Origin: JALYXS01 sp051003795
GTDB taxonomy: Bacteria; Acidobacteriota; Terriglobia; Bryobacterales; Bryobacteraceae
Direction of reading: 5' to 3'
Assembly: GCA_051003795.1 (NCBI GenBank)
Contig: JBPCKZ010000056.1
Coordinates: 1 to 47,158, forward strand
Length of the DNA: 47,158 bases
This document shows, piece after piece, positions 1-8,509 of the stretch (position 1 is the first letter of the stretch; each line of letters opens with the position of its first letter). Made by a program: the position numbers and the translations under genes. The notes below the pieces were generated by a model. It worked only from the letters and a program-made list of their open reading frames with translations. It did no database searches and had not been told where the DNA came from.

Positions 1-554
1 ACGACGTTCAGCAAAAGGTAAGCCACCACCAGGACCACCGCGACTCCGATGGCTTCCTTGAAGCCCTTCAAGAATATCGCCGAAAGAAGGCCGAGCAGAA
101 TCAGCGTGACGGCCATTTGATGGTGCACCCAAGCGGGCATCAGTGGATTTTGAATCAGGTGAGCGGCTCCGTCCGCGGCGGAGAGCGTCATGGTGATTAC
201 AAAATCCGTCGCGGCGAATCCAAGCAGGATCAGCACGAACACCTTCCCCGACCAGCGCGGAAACAACTTCTCCAACATCGCAATGCTGCCTTGACCGTTC
301 GGGCTTTCCGCCGCGACGCGGTTATAGACGGGCAGCGCCGCGAATAGCGTCATTAAGACCAGGATGAAAGTGGCGATGGGCGAAAGCGCCCCGGCGGCGA
401 GAAACGCAATACCGGGCTGATATCCGAGCGTCGAAAAATAATCGACGCCAGTCAGGCACATCACCTGCCACCAAGAGTGCGTGTGGCCCGGCTCCTGCGT
501 CACTCCGGGCGGCAGCTTCAGATCGGAAAGCAGCCAGTCCTGAAACGCGCTCAT
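1..554 (-). CDS. APC-superfamily amino acid permease, N-terminal part (cut by window edge)
   Basis: Partial gene; it reads in from position 554 and runs off the left edge, giving 184 residues with no stop. The start ATG (552-554) overlaps the TGA of the upstream URO-D-like gene as ATGA, so the two are probably translationally coupled. The N-terminus contains WWQVMCLTGVDYFSTLGYQP, a stretch I recognise from a family of large APC-type amino acid transporters. It is followed by hydrophobic segments around residues 47-72, 101-121 and 145-184 separated by short polar loops, as expected for an integral inner-membrane transporter. The substrate cannot be told from this fragment. The family call is by recognition of the conserved N-terminus and is fairly secure; substrate and full length are unknown. 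Confidence 0.8.
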   Translation of the reverse strand, partial: MSAFQDWLLSDLKLPPGVTQEPGHTHSWWQVMCLTGVDYFSTLGYQPGIAFLAAGALSPIATFILVLMTLFAALPVYNRVAAESPNGQGSIAMLEKLFPRWSGKVFVLILLGFAATDFVITMTLSAADGAAHLIQNPLMPAWVHHQMAVTLILLGLLSAIFLKGFKEAIGVAVVLVVAYLLLNV

Positions 555-1516
555 GCCTGGGCCGCTTTCACCAGCCGCATGGCTTCTTCCTCGTTTGTAT
601 CGTTGGGAATCGAGCAGCCGGGCGTGAGTAGAAAGCGCTTGCCCGCGCCGATTCGGGCCGTTTCGGCCTGCTTCTCCAGTTCGGCAACGGAGAGATTGCG
701 AAAGTTGCGCTCGTCGATTCCGCCCAGGATCGGGCCGGCGAAGTTGACGCGCACGCGCGCGATCGCCGTACCCGTTTCGAACGAAGAATAATTGATGGCG
801 GCGGGCCAGCCTTTATAAAAGCGATCGAGGTACACTTTGCCGCCATGCAGATGGAGCGTATTCAGCGGCAGGCCGCTCACGCTATTGAGCACGAGACGGT
901 CGAACGGCTCGCTGAACTTCGCGTAATCTTCGGGAGCAAGCACGTCGCTTTGCGCATTCGCGATCGCGAGAAAAATGCCGGCCGCCCCCGCGCCCGCGGC
1001 TTTTCGCGCGTGTTTGGCTTCCGATTCGGCGATCGCTTCGAGCGCATCCAACAGCGCTTGAGGCCGGCCGGATTTTAGCTCCATCACGGTTTCCCTGGAT
1101 GAAAGATTCTCGGCCACGGTCCACGGATTGAAGATCGTCTCGACGAAGGGCGCGCGACCGCCCAATCCATCGCGGATGATTTCCAGCGCGCGGATCTGTT
1201 CGGCAAATGGATTCTCCTCGATGCGAACTTCGTACCATTTCCCCGCGGGCTTGGGGTATGGATAATCGCTCATCACTTTCACGAGATCGGTGCGGAATTT
1301 GTCGTGAAATTCGAGAGTAGACGCGGCGTGGCGGGCGGCGGGAAGCGCCTGATCGCCGAAATGATGCCAGAAACTGAAGGGAACGCGATCGACATCCGAG
1401 CCCTTGAGCGCGCGCTCGACGCGCTCGGCGCTGGACATGCCGGCGCCAGGCAACCGATCCGCGCTTAACGCCGCCGCAGCGGAAAATAGCAGGAATTTTC
1501 TTCGGGACGAAGGCAT
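551..1516 (-). CDS. URO-D/MtaA-like superfamily protein with Tat-type leader
   Basis: The product resembles the uroporphyrinogen decarboxylase / corrinoid methyltransferase (MtaA, CmuA) superfamily: a TIM barrel with N-terminal SSAERVERALKGSDVDRVPF and a C-terminal LLTPGCSIPNDT element. The chosen start gives MPSSRRKFLLFSAAAALSA, which looks like a twin-arginine leader (SRRKFL then a hydrophobic run); a longer frame extends 13 codons upstream without better support. Real heme-pathway HemE has no leader and carries an Arg-rich N-terminal motif that is absent here. The MtaA zinc site (His-x-Cys) is replaced by HLHGG, so I would not call it HemE or an active methyltransferase. Its stop overlaps the permease start by four bases. 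Superfamily is confident, activity unknown. Confidence 0.8.
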   Translation of the reverse strand: MPSSRRKFLLFSAAAALSADRLPGAGMSSAERVERALKGSDVDRVPFSFWHHFGDQALPAARHAASTLEFHDKFRTDLVKVMSDYPYPKPAGKWYEVRIEENPFAEQIRALEIIRDGLGGRAPFVETIFNPWTVAENLSSRETVMELKSGRPQALLDALEAIAESEAKHARKAAGAGAAGIFLAIANAQSDVLAPEDYAKFSEPFDRLVLNSVSGLPLNTLHLHGGKVYLDRFYKGWPAAINYSSFETGTAIARVRVNFAGPILGGIDERNFRNLSVAELEKQAETARIGAGKRFLLTPGCSIPNDTNEEEAMRLVKAAQA

Positions 1517-1545
1517 TGAGCTACACGCCATTATACGTAGCGCGC

Positions 1546-1728
1546 TCAAACGCACTTCAGGCAGATCAGCTCATTGCCTAGGTGTTCGGCGCGGCCCTCT
1601 TCGGCGATTATCCAGGGCCGGTTAAACCAGGGTGGATTGTGCCGCACGTGCTGCCCGTGACCGCACTCCAGGTCCGCGACCCAATCCCGATTCTCGTCCT
1701 GGTGAAAGCCGATGATTCTCCGCTTCAC
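1546..1728 (-). CDS. DUF3565 small Cys/His protein
   Basis: A 60-residue protein starting MKRRIIGFHQDENRDWVADL and carrying CGHGQHVRHNPPW at about residues 23-35 and a C-terminal CLKC. This is the full length and signature of DUF3565. The spaced Cys and His residues suggest metal binding, but this is inference; no function is established that I know of. It lies 5 bases downstream of the propeller-protein gene on the same strand and 29 bases before the URO-D-like gene, so it probably belongs to the same transcript. Confidence 0.85.
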   Translation of the reverse strand: MKRRIIGFHQDENRDWVADLECGHGQHVRHNPPWFNRPWIIAEEGRAEHLGNELICLKCV

Positions 1729-1733
1729 GGCGC

Positions 1734-3956
1734 TTACTTGCGGCGGATAACGATTTTCTCGACCGACGCATTGTCGTAATCGTCGGTAACGCGAACGGCA
1801 ATTGTATGCTCTCCGGCGGCCAGCGCGGGCAGGACGAGCTCATAGTCCAAAGTCAACGAATCCGAAAGCTTCGTCACCGGATCCACCATGGTCCACTCGC
1901 CGCCATCGATCGAATATTCCGCTTTCTGGATCACGCTCAGGGCATCGGCGGCCTTCCAGCGCAGGTTCGCGCTTTCGTCCCGAAGCCCGGTGATCCGGGG
2001 AGGAGTATTGTCGATCGGGAACACGTTGCTCTCCTTCCTGGTTTCGAGCGCTTCGGCCGCGGTGTTGCCAAGCGAATCGGAAGCGGTAATGCGCAAGCGG
2101 TATTCACCGTCCGGAAACGCCGTCGAATCGAAGGTGAAATATCGATGAGGCATCTTCTGCATGAGCGGTTTCCACTCGGATTCCTTAACGCCGCGAATCT
2201 CGACGTTGTATGCCAGAGTGTCGCCGTTCTCATCGGAGGCGGACCATCGGGCGCCGATCCAGCCTTTGGCAAACTGCATGGTTGAAGGCGTCGTATCGGA
2301 CGAGCTGCCAGGCGAAGGCCGCTTCCCAATGGCGGGCAGGCTGATCGAAGGCGTGGCGGACGGCGTCACCGTGACGCCGGACTGGGCGAAACGGTAATTC
2401 GCGGGCGTGATCTCAATCTCCTCGATCCGCGGCGCCACATTGCGCGGCAGATAAGCGATCTCCACCGAATCGAGATTGGGGGAATTATCTTGAGCGGCAG
2501 TCCCCGAAGTATTCGACGCGCTAGCAGTCAATGTGGCGCGCCATTGCAGAAATCGCGCTGGAGGAGAGGCGATGCGGCCGCCCCGCGGCTCCGCAATCGG
2601 AGCGGACCAGACGCTCCAATTGTTCAGAGGGCGGTCCATATTTCCGCTGCGCGTCTCGATTGAGATCGCGCCACCATTTAGTTCGCCCTGCGCCGCGGCG
2701 CGGCCCCACAGCGAGAATCCGCCGGCGTCGAAAACGTCGCTCTCCAACGCGCCCTTCGATTCGAGTCCTGGGCCAAATTGGTAAATCTTTCCCACGTTGC
2801 CGGTGGCGGCGTAAAGCGATCCATCCGGCGCGGACTGCAAGGCGGTGATCTGGTTCGACGACAATCTGAGCAGCGCCGTATAAAGCGAATCGGTGTCAAT
2901 GCGGTAAAGGATGCCCTTGTTGCCCGAACCGAGCAGCACGCGATTCCGCGCGTCGAACGCGATCGCGTAAACCACATCCTGATTGCCGCTCCACATTTTT
3001 TCCGGATATCCGCCGGGGTGGATACGATACACGTCCGTGCTGCCTGAAAGCGGCGTGGAGCGCGGGGAGGAGGGTGACATTGGCGTTATGGTCTCCCCGG
3101 ACGACGGCCGCAAAGGGGCCGCGGCGACCGTCACGGCAATCGGCGGCGTGGGCGTCGAGACCGGCGAGGCTGGCGAAGAGACAGGCGACGAACCCTGCTT
3201 GCCCCCGACGCCGGCGGCGTATACGGAACCGTCCTTCGAGACAGCCAAGGCCGTGATTTCCTTCTTACCCATTTCATACAGCACGAATCCTTCGCCGCTT
3301 GCATCGATGCGAATGACGAGGCCGCCCGGATCGGTACCCGCAATCAGATTTCCCTGGCCGTCGGAGATCATCGAACGGATATGCGTTTCATCGCTCTTGA
3401 AAAATACAGTGCCTTTTCCATCGGGCGATACGCGATGGATCTCTCCGGCGTCGCCCGTCGCGATATAAAGGCTACCGGCGCGGTCGAAAGCCATGGCCCA
3501 TATGTATTTCTGCTTGGGATCGTAGAACTGCTCCGATTTCCCGCCGGGTGAAACCTTGTAGACCTTGCCGTCGGGCGATGTTCCGACGAAGATATTGTCC
3601 TTGGCATCGATGGCGAGCGCTTGGATTTCGAGCGCGTCGAAATCGGCGATCTTTTCGCCTCCGTTCGCTGTAACCCGGAACAATTTCGCGCCCGGACCGC
3701 CGCCGGTGTACAGATTGCCTTTCGAATCGCGCGCGAGGGCCCAGAGATACGCCGAGGAGGAATCGAAGCGCTCGACGGATTCCGGCGCGAGAGTAACGCG
3801 GCCGTCGCTTCGCAACGAGAGATTGTGAAGGTTGCCTTTCTCGAAGTCCGAGTAATCCGTTTGAACCCAGGTGCGGGTCGAGCCGGCGAAGCGGCCGAAT
3901 ATGGTGAGGGCCAAGCCGGCGAATAGCTTTGAGAAAGTCTTCATTTTTCCGTTCAT
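1734..3956 (-). CDS. Secreted beta-propeller protein with C-terminal Ig/Fn-like region
   Basis: The protein begins with a hydrophobic export signal (MKTFSKLFAGLALTIFG) and then has repeated blades of the type LYxATGDAGEIHRVSPDGKG, SVYAAGVGG and LLGSGNKGILYRID. This is an NHL/SMP-30-like propeller over roughly residues 40-410. A Ser/Pro/Thr-rich linker near 285-325 interrupts the blades. The C-terminal third contains EIRGVKESEWKPL and SIDGGEWTMVDP, resembling fibronectin- or Ig-like beta-sandwich domains seen in extracellular proteins. Two starts are possible, MNGKMKTF (3956) and MKTF (3944); neither has a strong ribosome binding site. It is 740 residues from the first of these. The role is probably extracytoplasmic binding; no catalytic motif is visible. 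Confidence 0.8.
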   Translation of the reverse strand: MNGKMKTFSKLFAGLALTIFGRFAGSTRTWVQTDYSDFEKGNLHNLSLRSDGRVTLAPESVERFDSSSAYLWALARDSKGNLYTGGGPGAKLFRVTANGGEKIADFDALEIQALAIDAKDNIFVGTSPDGKVYKVSPGGKSEQFYDPKQKYIWAMAFDRAGSLYIATGDAGEIHRVSPDGKGTVFFKSDETHIRSMISDGQGNLIAGTDPGGLVIRIDASGEGFVLYEMGKKEITALAVSKDGSVYAAGVGGKQGSSPVSSPASPVSTPTPPIAVTVAAAPLRPSSGETITPMSPSSPRSTPLSGSTDVYRIHPGGYPEKMWSGNQDVVYAIAFDARNRVLLGSGNKGILYRIDTDSLYTALLRLSSNQITALQSAPDGSLYAATGNVGKIYQFGPGLESKGALESDVFDAGGFSLWGRAAAQGELNGGAISIETRSGNMDRPLNNWSVWSAPIAEPRGGRIASPPARFLQWRATLTASASNTSGTAAQDNSPNLDSVEIAYLPRNVAPRIEEIEITPANYRFAQSGVTVTPSATPSISLPAIGKRPSPGSSSDTTPSTMQFAKGWIGARWSASDENGDTLAYNVEIRGVKESEWKPLMQKMPHRYFTFDSTAFPDGEYRLRITASDSLGNTAAEALETRKESNVFPIDNTPPRITGLRDESANLRWKAADALSVIQKAEYSIDGGEWTMVDPVTKLSDSLTLDYELVLPALAAGEHTIAVRVTDDYDNASVEKIVIRRK

Positions 3957-3964
3957 TGGCCAGT

Positions 3965-4070
3965 GTGGCGCACGCACTCGGGGGGACACATAGCGGCGGG
4001 AATTTCGAGCACAAGCGTCCCCATGAGTGGAGACGCGGCACGCAAGAGGGCGGGCGCCACAATGCGCCAC
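3965..4070. repeat. Palindromic intergenic repeat, copy 1 (REP/MITE-like)
   Basis: The spacer between the S55 gene and the propeller gene is almost wholly a palindromic element. It is bounded by an 8-base inverted pair, GTGGCGCA at 3965-3972 and TGCGCCAC at 4063-4070. Its core at 4015-4036 is a near-perfect hairpin around CCATGAGTGG. Read on the minus strand, the segment TGCCGCGTCTCCACTCATGG and its flanks match 47106-47133, so this is a dispersed repeat. There is no coding capacity. It may also act as an RNA hairpin between two co-oriented genes. Confidence 0.7.
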
Positions 4071-4075
4071 AACAC

Positions 4076-5923
4076 CTATTTCACCGACAATTTCAGCGAA
4101 TAGCTGCCGCTGATCACGTAATCGAATGGAATCGAAGTCTGTTCCGTCGCGCTTTCGGGCGAAGTCACCATCGACCGGCTGGACGCCCGGCCCGCCTGCA
4201 TCACGTTCAATATCGACGAAGGCAGGCTCGGCAACGTTTTGTCGTCATAGTAAGCGGTCGGAGACGCTTCGAGCATCGAAACGTAGAGCTTATTATTGCT
4301 GCGTTCCTGATTGATCAGGGAAACGGTTTGCGGGATATCGATGTAGCGGTTCTGCGCGCCCGCCATGCTTTGCATCCGGTTCAACGTTTCGGCGTCGCTC
4401 AACAAAATGCGGTGATCGCCCTTGCCGAGACCCGGCGGGACCTTGATATTGAAATCGCGTTCCAGCCGTTCGCCGCGCCACGGCCGCAGGAACACCTTCA
4501 CCGGCACGGTTTCGCCGGGCCGCACATCGCTCGAAGCAACCCAGGCATTTTCGATAGTCGCCACGCGCCGCTCCGGCAACAGGTCCACCGAAACGGTCAC
4601 GCGCGTCAGCTTCGGCGTGTTTACCGCGTTCAAATACAGGCGGTTGAATTTATCGCCCCACCATCCCGCAAGCATCATGGGCGCGGGCATCGGCATCTCG
4701 CCGGCGGCCTGCATCGTATTCAGATCGAGACTCGAATGGCCATCGAGTTCCACTTTGCCGGTGAGCCGGTACGTGGCCTCGTCGCGAAACTCGTTTAAGC
4801 CCGAGATGGAATTGTAAAGCGTCATCATCATCAGGTACGGAGTCCACTTCTGCTGCTGAAAGATGTTGAAGTGCAGCGTCCGTTCGCCGCGCACATTATT
4901 GCCATCGCCGAAAGAACGCACTTTCACCTCGACCGGAATCATCGGCGATTCCTGGCCGAGCACGCCCATGATGCCGCTATGGCGGTCCTGATGCAGCGAT
5001 CCCACGATCTCCGTCGCATTCGCAAATTTATTGGGCTGAAAGGCGGAGGAGAGCACCATCAGCACCTCACCCTTGCTCATGGGCATGTCAACGGGGCCGA
5101 GATTGAAAAACGGATGCCCGAAGGCGAGCACGCGGTGGCCGTCGTTATAGGTGACGGTGCCGAGTCCGGTGATGCTCATGTCGCCCGAAACCAGCACGCC
5201 CGCGACCGAATCTCCCGGTTGCAGCGCGTTTTGCCAACCCGGGCCTGGTTTCGCGCCGTTCAAGGCGCTGCCCGCCCCGCCAGCCACCGCGGTGATGCCG
5301 AGCTGTTGAAACAGCGGAGAGAATTCACTCAGGACGTCGCCGTTGAAACCGGAGAAGGTTAGCGGCGTATCGATGGGAACCATCGCGGGCGCCTGATTCA
5401 AGAGGGCCGGCGATGCGCCCGCCGCGACCACTTGCGCCAACAAGTTGCCGGGTACCGCGACCCGCGCGCGCGCCTGCGCTTTGTCGGGCGTGCGCGCATC
5501 GAGCGGCCGCGATTTATCGAGGTCGTTGATTTCGAGCATCAGTTCGATCGGGGTGATCCCGCAAATCGCGTCCGGTGAAAACACGCTCAACCGCAATGCC
5601 ACCGCGCCGATCAGCTTGCCATCGATATAAACCGGGCTGCCGCTCATGCCTCCCGCGACGTTCGTGCGCTGCGCGCGCCCGCCCATCTTTCCGATGATGA
5701 CGTCCTGGCCGGGACCCCACATGTTTTTCCACGCGCCGACGATTTCGATCGGCACGGCTTCAGGCTCCGTGCCCTCGAACACCGTCCAGGCAATGGCCTT
5801 CATGCCCGGCTTCACTTCGGAAGCTTTCAGAATTTCAACCTTGCCCGATTTCGGGCGTTCCATGGAATAGGAAGGAAACACAACCGCGAATGCCAGCAGC
5901 ATCGCGGCAGGCTTAACTGTCAT
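4076..5923 (-). CDS. SpoIVB/S55-like serine peptidase domain protein, exported
   Basis: 615 residues. The N-terminus (MTVKPAAMLLAFAVVFPSYS) is a Sec-type signal. GGMSGSPVYIDGKLIGAVAL at residues 91-110 is the nucleophile segment of the S55 family, with Ser94 the likely catalytic residue. A second family segment, GLGTVTYNDGHRVLAFGHPF at about 253-272, supplies the candidate catalytic His270. It is followed by a GSLHQDRHSGIMGVLG element. In Bacillus SpoIVB the His segment precedes the Ser segment, so the order here is reversed (see findings). The C-terminal 250 residues are beta-rich with no motif I recognise. The protein probably acts in the periplasm. It is followed, after a palindromic repeat, by the secreted propeller gene on the same strand. 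Confidence 0.82.
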   Translation of the reverse strand: MTVKPAAMLLAFAVVFPSYSMERPKSGKVEILKASEVKPGMKAIAWTVFEGTEPEAVPIEIVGAWKNMWGPGQDVIIGKMGGRAQRTNVAGGMSGSPVYIDGKLIGAVALRLSVFSPDAICGITPIELMLEINDLDKSRPLDARTPDKAQARARVAVPGNLLAQVVAAGASPALLNQAPAMVPIDTPLTFSGFNGDVLSEFSPLFQQLGITAVAGGAGSALNGAKPGPGWQNALQPGDSVAGVLVSGDMSITGLGTVTYNDGHRVLAFGHPFFNLGPVDMPMSKGEVLMVLSSAFQPNKFANATEIVGSLHQDRHSGIMGVLGQESPMIPVEVKVRSFGDGNNVRGERTLHFNIFQQQKWTPYLMMMTLYNSISGLNEFRDEATYRLTGKVELDGHSSLDLNTMQAAGEMPMPAPMMLAGWWGDKFNRLYLNAVNTPKLTRVTVSVDLLPERRVATIENAWVASSDVRPGETVPVKVFLRPWRGERLERDFNIKVPPGLGKGDHRILLSDAETLNRMQSMAGAQNRYIDIPQTVSLINQERSNNKLYVSMLEASPTAYYDDKTLPSLPSSILNVMQAGRASSRSMVTSPESATEQTSIPFDYVISGSYSLKLSVK

Positions 5924-5986
5924 GTGGGTAAGAGCTCCGGTAATTATTAGTCTACTACGCTCTGGAAGAGCACCGCTCCCTAACGG

Positions 5987-7225
5987 TCACGGCTCGGCAA
6001 CGGAGCGCCCGCGTTTTTCCAAGTTCGGCAGAAATCCCGTAAGCAGCCCGATCGCGGGCAAAAAGGAGCAGATGCGATACACGAAATTGAGGCCCGCGCG
6101 ATCGGCTAAATTACCCAGAAATGCCGCGCCTATGCCGCCCATTCCAAAAGCGAAACCAAAAAACAGGCCGGAAATCATGCCCACGTTTCCAGGCAGCAGT
6201 TCCTGCGCGTAAACGAGTATCGCCGAGAAGGCGGAAGCCAGAATGACGCCAATAAATACGGTGAGAATACCGGTCCAGAAGAGGCTCGCGTAGGGCAGCA
6301 GCAGCGTGAATGGAAGAACTCCGACAATCGAGCACCAGATCACGTATTTGCGTCCGATACGATCGCCGATGGGACCGCCAATAATGGTGCCGGCGGCAAC
6401 CGCGCCCAGAAAAACGAACAAATGGACCTGGGCGTTTTTCACGGAAACATGGAAGTTTCCCATCAAGTAGAAAATGTAGTAACTGGTGAGGCTGGCCAGA
6501 TAAAAATATTTGGAAAAGATCAGCGCCATCAGGATCGCAATCGAAAATGCGATCCGTTTGGCGGAGAGCGGCGGCCGCTCATCCGCGTGTAGGGCCCGCG
6601 ATTTTGCCTTGGCGGCCCGGTTCTTCCGCGACCACGCGCCCACGTTGACAAGCACGATCATTCCGAGCAAAGCCGCCGACGAAAACCACGCGATACTCGA
6701 TTGGCCTCTCGGCAAAACGATGAACGCCGCGAGCAATGGCCCCAGCGCCGACCCGGCATTCCCGCCCACCTGAAAGAGGGACTGCGCCAGACCGTGCTGC
6801 CCGCCGGACGCCATTCGCGCCACTCGCGACGATTCGGGATGGAACACGGCCGACCCAATTCCAACGAGCGCTGCGGCGATCAGCAGCGTGGGGAACGTGG
6901 CGGCTGTCGACAGAATCAGCAGACCCGTTAGCGTGAATCCCATTCCGATGGTCAACGAATATGGCATGGGCCGCCGGTCCGTATACAGCCCAATCAGGGG
7001 CTGCAGCAATGACGCAGTCAACTGATTGGTGAGAGTAATCAGACCCACCTGGCTGAAATCGAGGTGGAAGGAACTCTTCAGCAGCGGATAGGTCGCCGGA
7101 AGCAGCGACTGCACCATATCGTTTAAGAAGTGGCAGAAGCTGATTGCCGCGAGGATCGTGAAGACGGTTTTTTGCGCCGCGCCGGGAGGCGCCTGCGCCG
7201 GAGCCGCCGTGAAGTTTGCCGCCAT
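5987..7225 (-). CDS. MFS transporter, fosmidomycin-resistance (Fsr) type
   Basis: A 412-residue polytopic protein with about 12 hydrophobic segments. The N-terminal stretch FCHFLNDMVQSLLPATYPLL and the following GLYTDRRP and GSAVFHPESSRVARMASGGQ are hallmarks of the Fsr-like branch of the major facilitator superfamily, proton-driven drug or metabolite exporters of the inner membrane. A basic loop after TM6 (SRKNRAAKAKSRALHADERP) is the usual central cytoplasmic loop. GPIGDRIGRKYVIW is the second-half MFS loop 8-9 motif. Substrate cannot be predicted. It is upstream of, and co-oriented with, the S55 gene and is divergent from the enolase-superfamily gene across a 48-base spacer. Confidence 0.88.
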   Translation of the reverse strand: MAANFTAAPAQAPPGAAQKTVFTILAAISFCHFLNDMVQSLLPATYPLLKSSFHLDFSQVGLITLTNQLTASLLQPLIGLYTDRRPMPYSLTIGMGFTLTGLLILSTAATFPTLLIAAALVGIGSAVFHPESSRVARMASGGQHGLAQSLFQVGGNAGSALGPLLAAFIVLPRGQSSIAWFSSAALLGMIVLVNVGAWSRKNRAAKAKSRALHADERPPLSAKRIAFSIAILMALIFSKYFYLASLTSYYIFYLMGNFHVSVKNAQVHLFVFLGAVAAGTIIGGPIGDRIGRKYVIWCSIVGVLPFTLLLPYASLFWTGILTVFIGVILASAFSAILVYAQELLPGNVGMISGLFFGFAFGMGGIGAAFLGNLADRAGLNFVYRICSFLPAIGLLTGFLPNLEKRGRSVAEP

Positions 7226-7273
7226 TGCCTCGAACTTTTATGTTATCCGCATTTCTGATTCAATAGATTCGTA

Positions 7274-8500
7274 ATGTGGACTCGCCGCAATCTTATGAAA
7301 CTCGCCGTGTGCCTCCCGGCCGGAAATCTGTTTTCCCGTTACCGAATGTTGGCTGCTTCCAACCGCAATCAGGTCAAGATCACGGATGTCAAAGCGATGC
7401 AGATCGACCGCATTGCCGGGAACTGCCTGATTCGTATCGACACCGATAGCGGCCTTACCGGTTACGGCGAGGCCGGCTCTTCGGGCCCGATGGCTCGCGC
7501 GCGCATTCAAACGATGAAGCCGCTTCTGGTGGGCAAAGATCCGCTCGCGATCGAAGTCCATTTTGAGAATATGAGCACGCTGATGCACACGTACATGGCG
7601 CATCTCCCAACGGTGAGCGGCATCGACATGGCGTTGTGGGATTTGGCCGGCAAGATTACCGGATTGCCGGTGAGCACGCTGCTGGGCGGCGCGTTTCGCG
7701 ATTCCATTACCATGTACTCGCACGGCGGCGCGGTGAACATGCTCGACCCTGTTTCCTGCCGCGACTTCGCTCAAAAGGCCAAGCAAATCCCCGAAGCGTT
7801 CACCGCTTATAAGTGCGATATTCACGGCGTGCTCGGCGTGCCCTCGGGGCGTTTTACGGCAACGCTCGATAGCGCGCAACTCCGCAAGGTGCATCGCGCG
7901 TACAACAACCTTCGCGACGCGGCCGGCGACGAGATCGATATCGCCGTGCACTGCCACAACGAACTCGATACGCCGAGCGCGATCGCGGTTGCAAAAGCCG
8001 TCGAGTCGATGAATCCGCTGTTCATCGAGGACGCTTTGTATCCGGCTTTTTCCGAAGGCTGGATGGCCCTGCGTCGATCGACTCGCGTTCCCCTGCTAAC
8101 CGGAGAAAAGCTCGAATTGGTGCGCGGGTTCCGGCCGTTTCTGGACAATCAGGCGGTGGATATCGTTCATCCCGACCTGGCGTTTGCCGGGGGCTTCACG
8201 GGCGTGAAGAAGATCGCCGATTACGCGGCCTTGACGCGCACGCCCGTGGCGCTGCACAATGTCGGGTCGCTGGCGCTCACTTATGCCAATGCGCATTTCG
8301 GCGCCGCCACGCAGAATTTCTACCGTTCGGAAAGCCAGTTAGGAGAGCACGACCATTACATCGACGCGATGGCGTCGGGCACTCCTCCGCAAGTTCGAAA
8401 CAGTAAATTGAAGGTGCCGGAAGGCCCGGGGCTCGGTCTCGAAATCAATCCGGAGTTCTTGAGAAAAAACCTGACCAAGGGCGAAGAGTTCTGGGGTTAG
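7274..8500 (+). CDS. Mandelate racemase/muconate lactonizing-type enolase-superfamily enzyme with Tat leader
   Basis: 408 residues. The N-terminus, MWTRRNLMKLAVCLPAGNLF, has a twin-arginine type leader. The N-terminal capping domain (DVKAMQIDRIAGNCLIRIDT, GYGEAG) is followed by SGIDMALWDLAGKITGLPV, a classic MR/MLE signature. The barrel carries successive metal-ligand strands, VHCHNE (residues 225-230), FIEDAL and TGEKL, then VHPDLAFAGGFTG and a late ALHNVG. Most acid-sugar dehydratases have Asp where the first ligand strand here has His226, so the first metal ligand is atypical. The likely reaction is proton abstraction next to a carboxylate, with dehydration or epimerisation of a sugar acid. 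Substrate is unknown. It ends 9 bases from the converging DUF4159 gene. Confidence 0.88.
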   Translation: MWTRRNLMKLAVCLPAGNLFSRYRMLAASNRNQVKITDVKAMQIDRIAGNCLIRIDTDSGLTGYGEAGSSGPMARARIQTMKPLLVGKDPLAIEVHFENMSTLMHTYMAHLPTVSGIDMALWDLAGKITGLPVSTLLGGAFRDSITMYSHGGAVNMLDPVSCRDFAQKAKQIPEAFTAYKCDIHGVLGVPSGRFTATLDSAQLRKVHRAYNNLRDAAGDEIDIAVHCHNELDTPSAIAVAKAVESMNPLFIEDALYPAFSEGWMALRRSTRVPLLTGEKLELVRGFRPFLDNQAVDIVHPDLAFAGGFTGVKKIADYAALTRTPVALHNVGSLALTYANAHFGAATQNFYRSESQLGEHDHYIDAMASGTPPQVRNSKLKVPEGPGLGLEINPEFLRKNLTKGEEFWG

Positions 8501-8509
8501 GGTTGGTTC

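Noticed and set aside
3929..4798. Long open frame on the plus strand antisense to the S55 gene
   Set aside because: It is His/Arg-rich with no domain signature and lies over a well-supported gene on the other strand; high GC at third positions makes such frames common.
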